Source: Bacteroidota bacterium (lineage in GTDB: Bacteria; Bacteroidota; Bacteroidia; Chitinophagales; Chitinophagaceae). Taken from it: a stretch of DNA of 10,853 nucleotides. The stretch covers positions 1-10,853 of the forward strand of contig JAEYUA010000304.1 in the NCBI GenBank assembly GCA_023433755.1, read 5' to 3'. The first letter of the stretch is position 1. Each line of letters opens with the position of its first letter. The notes under the pieces were generated by a model. It worked only from the letters and a program-made list of their open reading frames with translations. It was not told where the DNA came from and made no database searches. A program made the translations under genes and the position numbers. Positions 4,057 through 10,180 of this stretch are shown piece by piece.

Positions 4057-6834
4057 ATGAAATCTTATTTATTGGTTTTTACATTTTTTACATGCTTTAC
4101 CAGCCTGGCCCAGGAAAATTCATGTGAAGATCTCCTTCAAAAAGCTGGAAGCTGGGGCAGGACCAGCAGGACAGAAAGGGCACCGGCCAGCGATCTGGCC
4201 ATCCAGAAAAAATTTGTGAATGCTGTTGAGCAACAGCTTCGGGCCCAATACCGGCCAGGCAAGCTCCAGGCCGAAGTAACTATATGGCACGCACGACCCA
4301 ACACGAATGAACCCGTTAATGTATTTGGAGTAACCCTATATGGTATGCAGTATGGATGCAACAATGGCCAGTTGAAACTGAATCATGAAACGTCTACAAA
4401 AATGATGATCAATTTCAACCAGTTTACCGAAACACAATTGTTTGATACCATCACGGATCACATGCTTACCGGTTTCAATAAACTGAGTCATGGTTTGCCT
4501 GTAGAAGTGCAACCAGGCACCTGGCAGTTCCCAGACAACCGTGTATCACTTGGCTTTGGCATTGAAGGAAACAGTAAACTCTGGCTGTTGACCTATGATG
4601 GCAAACTTCCCTGGATGCCTGTGAGCCGGCGTGAATTCCTGATGAAACGAAAAAAGAATCTGCATCGCCAGGTGGCTGATGAGAAGTTGAGGTACCAGGA
4701 GCAATTGCATCAGATGGCAGCTATGAAAAAAGAACAGGAGTTGAAAAACGATGCGGCGAAACTCGCCAGCTTCATCAGCTCCACCTACCAGCCTACAATG
4801 GAAAGGATAGAACAGAATTACATTAAATCCATGTCTGCTTTTGAATCAGTCATTGAAAAAATTGAAAAGACTTTGCAGGAAGGCACTGACCTTCAGAAAC
4901 CTGCCATTGTGATCAGGAATGCAACCAACCATCTTGAATATGATTTCACTGACAAGGTGGAAGCATTCGCCGAAGTGCTGGTGAAGCCAAATCCTTTTTA
5001 TTTTAAAAAAGGCGCTGGCAGGTCAGTACCGCAATTGATCACCGTTGAGATCATTTATGATCCTAAAGATCCCGTGGCATCAGGATTCATGCAGGATGTT
5101 TCGCAGGTGAAGGACCTCTCCTGGCTCCGGTCCTTCATTGGTAAGTCCGCCCCGGGTGCAGGTCCATCCCCTCCGGTTCAACAATCAAAAACAGGAAAGG
5201 AACAGGTTAATCATCCCCTACCAACTCCCGCTACAAAAACCGCTCAACAGCCGCCTGCTAAAAACCCGCCTGTTAGCAATAGTAATGCGGGTGCAGGAAA
5301 AACTTTCAAACTGTCCGGAACCCTAAGTGCACCTGCCGGCACCTCTTTGGTTTTGAAGAACCGGCATGGAGCAGAACTTCAACTGACCACAGCCAAAACT
5401 CCCGGTAAATTGTATGGTATTACATCCATCAGTTTCGCGAAAGCTTTGAGTGAAAAAGATTCGTTTGATGTCTATTTTCAAAAAATCTCTTCCAGTCTTA
5501 ATACCGCCATCTATTTCGGAAAAGGAAAAGCCGGGGAATCTGGAACGCTCCATCTGGCTGCAGATTTTAAGTACGACCTGGTAACCCGGAGCAGTGATGA
5601 TAAAACGCTTAGCAGCTTTTATGAAATACAGTCACCTGCCATTGGAGGCATGGGTTCAGAAGAAGGGCGTTACGTGGCCTTTGTTTCCTATACCAAAAAC
5701 CTGGAAGGTGCTGATGGAAAGTTCAGGCAGATCTTCTGGCGCGACCGGAACACTGGCATCACAAAAATGGTTTCTAAAACTGCCACAGGTGAACAAGCCA
5801 ATGGTGATTGTTTTGAACCTTCCATTTCTGCTGATGGGAAAAAAGTAGTTTTTGAATCCAAGGCTTCCAACCTGGTTAGCGGGGATCTCAATAATGCAAA
5901 AGATATTTTCATCTGGAATGCTGATGACCATAAAATCAGTATTGTATCCACCGCAGTAAATGGAGGCATGGCTGATGCGGAAAGTTTTGATGCCGCCCTA
6001 TCAGGCAATGGAAAATTTGTGGTTTTCACTTCGCCAGCCACCAACCTTTCCAAAACTGGTAAAGGACGGTCCAATGCCAATGTATTTATTAGGGATCTTG
6101 AAGCCGGGGTTACGGAAATGATCAGCATCGACCCGGTTCAGAACGCGGGAGGTAACGGGCACAAAGGGAGCATTTCATTTGATGGCAACCGCGTCATTTT
6201 TTGTTCGGCTACCAATACCCTCGTGCCTGGTGACCGGAATGGTTTGTGGGACCTGTTTCTTTGGGAACGAGGCAAAAAAAATCTGAAACGTATCAGTCTG
6301 ACCCATGATGGCCAGGAAAGAAATGCGGGTTCAGAATCGGCCTCGCGGCAGGTAGCCTCCGCGATTTCCGGCGATGGCATGTGGGTTGCCTTTGCCACTA
6401 CGGCCTCCAATATGGTACCAGGTGACAGCAATCAATTCCAGGATGTATTCGTGGTGAATGTTGAAACCGGGGAGGTAAAAGTGGCCAGTTTTACCAATGA
6501 GGGAATGCCATCTGATGGTGATAGTCCCATTGAGCAGGGTGAAAGAGTTGCGATCAGTTATGATGGCACCTGGATCGTTTTTCCCACCAAGGCCACTAAC
6601 CTGGGGGCGCCGCCTTCCAATATTATTCTGCACAACCGGCTCACTGGAAAAAAATCCGCCGTTACAGATGTAAAAGGAAGTTATACCGGTAAGGCGGCCA
6701 TGAGTTACAGTGGCAGTTATATATTGTTCGGCAAATCTTCCAATCTTGATAGCAGGTTTAGCGCTTCTGGACTGTTTGCTCATTTTACCGGTAATGGCCT
6801 TTGCAGGGATTGTCCTGATCAACCTCGGAGGTAA
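4057..6834 (+). CDS. Large secreted protein with coiled coil and C-terminal PD40-like beta-propeller
   Basis: The frame opens at 3964, but the ATG at 4057 gives a clean signal peptide (MKSYLLVFTFFTCFTSLAQ, cleavage before ENSC), so I prefer a 925-residue product. After the signal come an alpha/beta region I do not recognise (about 20-195), a charged coiled coil (about 195-245, KKNLHRQVADEKLRYQEQL), a second unrecognised region, a Pro/Gln-rich linker (about 361-414) and a small beta module (about 415-508, SLVLKNRHGAELQLTT). The last 400 residues hold seven repeats of about 50-63 residues built on S-x-D-G-x-x-V-x-F-x-S-x-A-T-N-L-V-x-G-D with a D-V-F-x-x-N close, for example SADGKKVVFESKASNLVSGD and SFDGNRVIFCSATNTLVPGD. 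This fits a TolB/PD40-type seven-bladed propeller. Periplasmic or surface location is inferred; function is unknown. The last codons and the stop lie in a palindromic repeat. Confidence 0.85.
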   Translation: MKSYLLVFTFFTCFTSLAQENSCEDLLQKAGSWGRTSRTERAPASDLAIQKKFVNAVEQQLRAQYRPGKLQAEVTIWHARPNTNEPVNVFGVTLYGMQYGCNNGQLKLNHETSTKMMINFNQFTETQLFDTITDHMLTGFNKLSHGLPVEVQPGTWQFPDNRVSLGFGIEGNSKLWLLTYDGKLPWMPVSRREFLMKRKKNLHRQVADEKLRYQEQLHQMAAMKKEQELKNDAAKLASFISSTYQPTMERIEQNYIKSMSAFESVIEKIEKTLQEGTDLQKPAIVIRNATNHLEYDFTDKVEAFAEVLVKPNPFYFKKGAGRSVPQLITVEIIYDPKDPVASGFMQDVSQVKDLSWLRSFIGKSAPGAGPSPPVQQSKTGKEQVNHPLPTPATKTAQQPPAKNPPVSNSNAGAGKTFKLSGTLSAPAGTSLVLKNRHGAELQLTTAKTPGKLYGITSISFAKALSEKDSFDVYFQKISSSLNTAIYFGKGKAGESGTLHLAADFKYDLVTRSSDDKTLSSFYEIQSPAIGGMGSEEGRYVAFVSYTKNLEGADGKFRQIFWRDRNTGITKMVSKTATGEQANGDCFEPSISADGKKVVFESKASNLVSGDLNNAKDIFIWNADDHKISIVSTAVNGGMADAESFDAALSGNGKFVVFTSPATNLSKTGKGRSNANVFIRDLEAGVTEMISIDPVQNAGGNGHKGSISFDGNRVIFCSATNTLVPGDRNGLWDLFLWERGKKNLKRISLTHDGQERNAGSESASRQVASAISGDGMWVAFATTASNMVPGDSNQFQDVFVVNVETGEVKVASFTNEGMPSDGDSPIEQGERVAISYDGTWIVFPTKATNLGAPPSNIILHNRLTGKKSAVTDVKGSYTGKAAMSYSGSYILFGKSSNLDSRFSASGLFAHFTGNGLCRDCPDQPRR
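5641..6790 (+). repeat. Seven internal propeller repeats within the secreted protein
   Basis: Degenerate protein repeats begin near 5662 (EGRYVAFVS), 5827 (SADGKKVVF), 6001 (SGNGKFVVF), 6175 (SFDGNRVIF), 6367 (SGDGMWVAF), 6556 (SYDGTWIVF) and 6703 (SYSGSYILF). Each is about 150-190 bases long. The DNA itself is well diverged, so the repeats are old. Confidence 0.7.
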
Positions 6835-6928
6835 CCTCCGAGGTCGGCTTGTTAATTCGCTTATAACCATGTGGTTGGGAAATGAGGCGGTTAGCGAAGG
6901 TTTCAACCTCCGAGGTAACCTCCGAGGT
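6822..6928. repeat. Compound REP-like palindromic element, four copies of an 11-mer
   Basis: Four copies of ACCTC[C/G]GAGGT, itself a near-palindrome, occur as two tandem pairs. Each pair is separated by one A: 6822-6832 with 6834-6844, and 6906-6916 with 6918-6928. The left pair is also a perfect 23-bp inverted repeat (first copy with G, second with C in the centre); the right pair is a direct repeat. Between them TTCGCT (6856-6861) pairs with AGCGAA (6893-6898), and AACC/GGTT words lie inside, so the whole element could fold into nested hairpins. It sits between convergent genes and contains the TAA (6832-6834) of the propeller gene. It resembles REP/BIME-type intergenic repeats; whether it is dispersed in the genome cannot be seen here. 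Confidence 0.7.
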
Positions 6929-6972
6929 TGATTCAACGCCAGTTCCCACCGTTTTCATTTTCAGAAACCGTA

Positions 6973-7006
6973 TAACAGAAAGCAATTCTCACAAAGATTT
7001 CTGTTA
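6973..7006 (-). terminator. Inverted repeat at the SulP gene end, terminator candidate
   Basis: TAACAGAAA (6973-6981) and TTTCTGTTA (6998-7006) are perfect 9-bp inverted repeats with a 16-base loop. They overlap the TAA stop of the transporter on the minus strand (7004-7006). The stem is AT-rich and no strong T-run follows, so termination would be weak. Confidence 0.35.
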
Positions 7007-8677
7007 ACCCTTGCGGTCAGGGTCTTTTGCAGTTGCCACCAATACTTCATGGGCTCTTTGAAGGGCCATGTCAAAATCATCCGTTACATATCGTTTGCCA
7101 ATTTGAAACAAGAGCCTTGCTTTACGGAACGATTCTAAAACCGGGGGTTGTATACCGCTGATGATTAAATGAATCTTATCACGTTTGCAAATTTTCAACA
7201 CATCCCTTATGGTGTGAATGCCGGTTGCGTCAATTACAGGAACACCTCTCATACGCACTATCAAAACCTTTGGTTTATTTTCTATAACTCTGATGGCATC
7301 CTTGAATTTATAGGCCGCTCCAAAAAAAAGAGGTCCGTTCAATTCAAATACCTCTACCTCCTTTGGGATATTGTAGTTCCCAACAAATTTATCGTCTGAT
7401 CCAGACCTGCCAGGTTCCTGCAACAGTGAACTTACATTACTTATCCTGATCATCCTCCGCATAAAAAGAAAAACAGCCAACACCATCCCGATTTCTATAG
7501 CGAGGGTTAAATCAAAAAGTACGGTCAATAAAAACGTGGTTATTAATACCACCGCATCGCTCCTGCTTCCTTTTGCTATATCAATAAAGGTTTCATGTTC
7601 ACTCATGTTATAGGCTACTATCACAAGTATTCCCGCAAGACAACTCATTGGAATAAGTGTAGCCCACTTGCCAACAGCTAACATGATTATGAGTAAGGTA
7701 ACAGAATGTACGATGCCTGCCACCGGGGTTCTGCCCCCGCTTTTTACATTGGTGGCAGTGCGGGCAATTGCTCCTGTTGCAGGTATGCCACCAAATAATG
7801 CAGAAGCCATGTTGGCACCTCCCTGTGCTACCAGTTCCACATTACTTTTGTGATTGCCCCCAATCATCCCATCAGAGACAACTGCTGACAATAAACTTTC
7901 GATACCGCCTAAAAGCGCAATTGTAAAGGCAGGCTTGATCAGGTTTTTTACTGTTTCATAATCCATGTCGGGCATAACAGGAACCGGCAGGGAGGAAGGA
8001 ATACTACCAAAGCGGCTTCCAATGGTATCAACGGGTAAATGAAATAACTGCACCACCAGGGTAGCTATAAAAATGGCAAACAGGCTACCTGGTATTACGC
8101 GTGTAACTTTCGGTGAATACACAATAATCAAAACCGTTACAGCACCAATAGCAAGGCTGTAAAAATTTACTTTGCTGAAATGCCGAAAATATACCGTCCA
8201 TTTATCTAAAAAATCGGCAGGCACCGACCCGATGTTCAATCCAAAAAGATCATTTAGCTGAGATGTAAAAATGATAACGGCTATACCCGTAGTAAAACCA
8301 ACGATTAGCGGATGTGGAATGAATTTGATGACGCTCCCGAAACGGGCAAAGCCCATAAGCATGAGCATGATGCCGGCCAGGAAGGTGGCTATGATCAACC
8401 CGTTGACACCATACTGCTGAACAATGCCATAAACAATAACGATGAAAGCACCTGTAGGACCCCCGATCTGTACCCGGCTGCCTCCAAAGGCGGCAATGAT
8501 AAAGCCTGCGATGATAGCTGTAAACAAACCTTTTTCCGGGGATACCCCGGAGGCAATAGCAAAAGCAATGGCCAGGGGTAAGGCCACAACCCCTACGATG
8601 ACCCCTGCAACTACATCCTTTGAAAACTGCTTAGGAGTATAAGTGGATAATGTTTCAAGTATTTTGGGTTTAAACAT
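7004..8677 (-). CDS. SulP (SLC26-type) anion transporter with STAS domain
   Basis: This 557-residue inner-membrane protein has the full SulP plan. A transmembrane core (about residues 20-410) carries family motifs: VQIGGPTGAFIV (69-80), FIPHPLIVGFTTG (119-131) and the long signature with Glu260, GGNHKSNVELVAQGGAN and GGIPATGAIARTATN (about 260-310). A cytosolic STAS domain (about 440-545) contains VIDATGIHTI around Asp483; the serine often found in STAS proteins of the anti-sigma-antagonist type is Ala484 here. SulP proteins carry sulfate, bicarbonate or other anions, usually with Na+ or H+; the substrate cannot be set from sequence, so a sulfate label would be a guess. The start codon lies one base after the stop of the small helical protein gene upstream (TAA-G-ATG), so the three genes form a tight operon. 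An inverted repeat overlaps its stop codon. Confidence 0.93.
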   Translation of the reverse strand: MFKPKILETLSTYTPKQFSKDVVAGVIVGVVALPLAIAFAIASGVSPEKGLFTAIIAGFIIAAFGGSRVQIGGPTGAFIVIVYGIVQQYGVNGLIIATFLAGIMLMLMGFARFGSVIKFIPHPLIVGFTTGIAVIIFTSQLNDLFGLNIGSVPADFLDKWTVYFRHFSKVNFYSLAIGAVTVLIIVYSPKVTRVIPGSLFAIFIATLVVQLFHLPVDTIGSRFGSIPSSLPVPVMPDMDYETVKNLIKPAFTIALLGGIESLLSAVVSDGMIGGNHKSNVELVAQGGANMASALFGGIPATGAIARTATNVKSGGRTPVAGIVHSVTLLIIMLAVGKWATLIPMSCLAGILVIVAYNMSEHETFIDIAKGSRSDAVVLITTFLLTVLFDLTLAIEIGMVLAVFLFMRRMIRISNVSSLLQEPGRSGSDDKFVGNYNIPKEVEVFELNGPLFFGAAYKFKDAIRVIENKPKVLIVRMRGVPVIDATGIHTIRDVLKICKRDKIHLIISGIQPPVLESFRKARLLFQIGKRYVTDDFDMALQRAHEVLVATAKDPDRKG

Positions 8678-8678
8678 C

Positions 8679-8969
8679 TTACATTAATGATTCTTCCATT
8701 GCATTGAACAAATCCGCCCTTAGCTGTTTCAAATGCACAAGTGCGGTAATAATCCTGGCATAATAATCATAGGGCAGCAGGCTATCGTTTAAAGACTCCA
8801 GTTCTTTCACAGCACCATCAATGAATGCTAATAAAGACTGGTTAGAAAGCTGTTGCTTTTCCAGGGCACGCAGGGCGGTATCGGTGATATTCTGAATTTC
8901 CACTAGCGAAGAAGCAGCCAGCACTTCGTTGAGCATTTTGCTCTGGTATATTTTAACTGATATGGTCAT
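8679..8969 (-). CDS. Small helical protein, second of a paralogous pair upstream of SulP
   Basis: This 96-residue protein is Leu-, Ala- and Glu-rich and predicted mainly helical, with no signal peptide or membrane segment. I recognise no known domain. Its N-terminal part aligns with the protein encoded just upstream: KMLNEVLAASSLVEIQ here against KLLDKILHASSEYEVQ there, eight of sixteen identical, with further similarity (TALRALEKQQ against TAMKSLQSNK). The gene overlaps the upstream paralogue by 17 bases and ends one base before the transporter ATG. Such tight packing suggests co-translation and a shared job with the transporter, for example a cytosolic partner of its STAS domain; that role is inference. 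The ATG at 8969 is the only start that preserves the region shared with its paralogue. Confidence 0.75.
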   Translation of the reverse strand: MTISVKIYQSKMLNEVLAASSLVEIQNITDTALRALEKQQLSNQSLLAFIDGAVKELESLNDSLLPYDYYARIITALVHLKQLRADLFNAMEESLM

Positions 8970-9240
8970 AGCCCTTTTCCTGGTGTTTGATTAAATTATT
9001 GAAATGTGTACGGGCATAGCTGATGTTTTTCCAGTGCCGGGAACTACCATTCAGATCTTCCTGTCTTTGCAGGCCCACAATGCTCTTCTTTAAGAACCTT
9101 TGGATAATATGCCCATGAACCTTATTGCTTTGGAGACTTTTCATCGCTGTTGTAATGAAGCGTTGAACTTCATATTCTGAAGAAGCATGGAGAATCTTGT
9201 CCAGCAACTTGCATCTGTATTCATCCAGGGAAAGGATCAT
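8953..9240 (-). CDS. Small helical protein, first of a paralogous pair upstream of SulP
   Basis: This 95-residue protein starts MILSLDEYRCKLLDKIL and is mainly helical, more basic and His-rich than its paralogue downstream (KVHGHIIQRFLKKSIVGLQRQ, then SSRHWKNISYARTH). It has no signal peptide and no recognised domain. Both proteins share the order short N-terminal strand, K-x-L-x-x-x-L-x-A-S-S-x-x-E-x-Q, then several helices; the C-terminal parts are strongly diverged, although both keep a Y-A-R tripeptide at similar positions. It overlaps the next gene by 17 bases. It is the first clear gene of the transporter operon, with a 137-base gap to the methyltransferase end. That gap holds a hairpin, a poor promoter match and a possible tiny ORF. 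Confidence 0.72.
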   Translation of the reverse strand: MILSLDEYRCKLLDKILHASSEYEVQRFITTAMKSLQSNKVHGHIIQRFLKKSIVGLQRQEDLNGSSRHWKNISYARTHFNNLIKHQEKGYDHIS

Positions 9241-9316
9241 AGAAAATTTTTAGTAATAGCACCAGCATTAAGCTGGTTAACGTGGAAAAAAAATTACCCT
9301 GCATAGCGTTCTTCAT
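9221..9316 (-). CDS. Possible 31-residue hydrophobic micro-protein
   Basis: From the ATG at 9316-9314 the minus strand encodes 31 residues beginning MKNAMQGNFF, with a hydrophobic stretch SLMLVLLLKIF and the end YDPFPG. The start is preceded by AGGA about eight bases upstream, unusual here because the neighbours lack Shine-Dalgarno sequences. Its stop lies 20 bases inside the next gene, so it could be translationally coupled to the transporter operon as a leader peptide or single-span membrane peptide. At this length a chance ORF is quite possible. Confidence 0.25.
   Translation of the reverse strand: MKNAMQGNFFSTLTSLMLVLLLKIFYDPFPG
9261..9277. other. Short hairpin upstream of the transporter operon
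   Basis: ACCAGC (9261-9266) and GCTGGT (9272-9277) form a 6-bp stem with the loop ATTAA. It lies 21 bases before the start of the first paired small protein on the minus strand. It could be an operator or leader hairpin; it also falls inside the possible micro-ORF. Confidence 0.25.
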
Positions 9317-9377
9317 AATTATTTCCTTAGAAATCATGCTTTTTTACCAAACCCATTTATTTTGCTCACAACAGCCA

Positions 9378-10001
9378 TTATACTTTTATCCAGAATTTCA
9401 ATGAACCATTCAACTCTGTTTTTACAACGTAATAGCAAGGAGGGATTTCATCTTCCAAACTATGAAAAGTAGCGATCCTGGTGCCGGGTGGTTTTTGCTC
9501 CAGTTCGTTGAATAAATAACGGTTGTAATAATTATAGAGCGACAACGAATGTTCAATTGAGTAATCAATCTTATCTGTGCCCTTCAGGTTTTCATAGAAT
9601 GAATTGAAGAAATAAAAATGGTCAAACTGCCTGAAATCCAGTTGCGTAAAATTGCCATGAATAAAGGAGACATTGAAAATGCCTGAATGGAAACTGGCCT
9701 CCATAGCATAATCAACCAGGTCTTTCCGTTGCTCCACGCCATAAAATATCGCGTTGGGTTTGTGCCTGGCAGCGGCGATACAAAATTTCCCGATGCCACT
9801 GCCAATATCAAGTACATGCACCTCTTTATGCGGCGCTAAAAAATCTGCAGACAGCCTGGCCACATCCAGGGGGGTCCAATGCCTGGAAGCTTTTAATTGA
9901 ATGCTTTTGGGAAACATCCTGTTGAAACTAAGATCATCGCTGAATACATTTCCTTTTTGGGTCATACTACCATTACCCGGGTATAAAAATCTGGATTCCA
10001 T
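9378..10001 (-). CDS. Class I SAM-dependent methyltransferase
   Basis: This 207-residue soluble protein has a Rossmann-type methyltransferase core. Motif I is VHVLDIGSGIGKFC (about 61-74), the classic SAM-binding loop. The acidic end of strand 2 is GVEQRKDLVDYA (Glu90), and FYFFNSFYENL (about 129-139) sits at the motif IV position. The sequence ahead of motif I (HWTPLDVARLSADFLAP) resembles the lead-in helix of small stand-alone methyltransferases, including some RNA or protein N-methyltransferase-like families. The substrate cannot be decided from sequence. An in-frame ATG at residue 13 is an alternative start, but the longer form is kept. A perfect TAnnTTTG element is 64 bases upstream. The gene is transcribed divergently from the Crp/Fnr-type regulator, with a 39-bp dyad between them, so the regulator may control it. 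Confidence 0.82.
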   Translation of the reverse strand: MESRFLYPGNGSMTQKGNVFSDDLSFNRMFPKSIQLKASRHWTPLDVARLSADFLAPHKEVHVLDIGSGIGKFCIAAARHKPNAIFYGVEQRKDLVDYAMEASFHSGIFNVSFIHGNFTQLDFRQFDHFYFFNSFYENLKGTDKIDYSIEHSLSLYNYYNRYLFNELEQKPPGTRIATFHSLEDEIPPCYYVVKTELNGSLKFWIKV

Positions 10002-10064
10002 TATTACCGATCATTTTTTTTGCTTAAAGTGTTGATTGCATAGACACATTAAACAGGTACCATG

Positions 10065-10072
10065 CAAAGTTA
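10065..10072 (-). promoter_or_regulatory. Candidate -7 promoter element of the methyltransferase gene (TAACTTTG)
   Basis: The minus strand reads TAACTTTG, a perfect match to TAnnTTTG, 64 bases upstream of the methyltransferase ATG. No TTTG -33 box is seen at the usual distance, which is compatible with a promoter that needs an activator. The dyad centred at 10120 would lie roughly 55-60 bases upstream of the expected transcription start. Confidence 0.4.
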
Positions 10073-10100
10073 CCAGCAACCCATAGCAGACGCGGTAATC

Positions 10101-10139
10101 CTTATCACGGTAAAATGTGTGTTATTTTACCTTAATAAG
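10101..10139. promoter_or_regulatory. 39-bp dyad, candidate operator between divergent genes
   Basis: CTTAT (10101-10105) and GGTAAAAT (10109-10116) are mirrored exactly by ATTTTACC (10124-10131) and ATAAG (10135-10139) around one centre at 10120. Of 16 arm positions 14 are complementary, with a 7-base centre. There is no T-run, and the site lies upstream of both flanking genes, so an operator is more likely than a terminator. The adjacent Crp/Fnr-type protein, a dimeric regulator, is the obvious candidate ligand, by inference. Confidence 0.5.
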
Positions 10140-10180
10140 TAACTTAAATCACCTTTCACAGGAATAACTTTACATCCATT

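Noticed and set aside
6822..6928. The palindromic repeat as a CRISPR array or a standard intrinsic terminator.
   Set aside because: There is only one spacer-like interval, the unit is 11 bases, and there are no regular spacers or cas genes. No T-run follows the stems.
5688..6936. Several long minus-strand frames opposite the propeller gene (5688-6128, 6138-6431, 6331-6936).
   Set aside because: They lie antisense to a gene with clear protein repeats. Their Ser/Arg/Pro-rich products, including Arg-Arg-Leu-Pro repeats from the palindromic element, are shadow translations.
6785..6985. Minus-strand frame with repeated Thr-Ser-Glu-Val as a small repeat protein.
   Set aside because: The Thr-Ser-Glu-Val repeats are simply the translation of the ACCTCCGAGGTA repeat units, and there is no other gene-like feature.
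10165..10172. TAACTTTA as a -7 element for the Crp/Fnr gene.
   Set aside because: It ends only eight bases before the ATG, which would require a nearly leaderless transcript, and it has no -33 partner.
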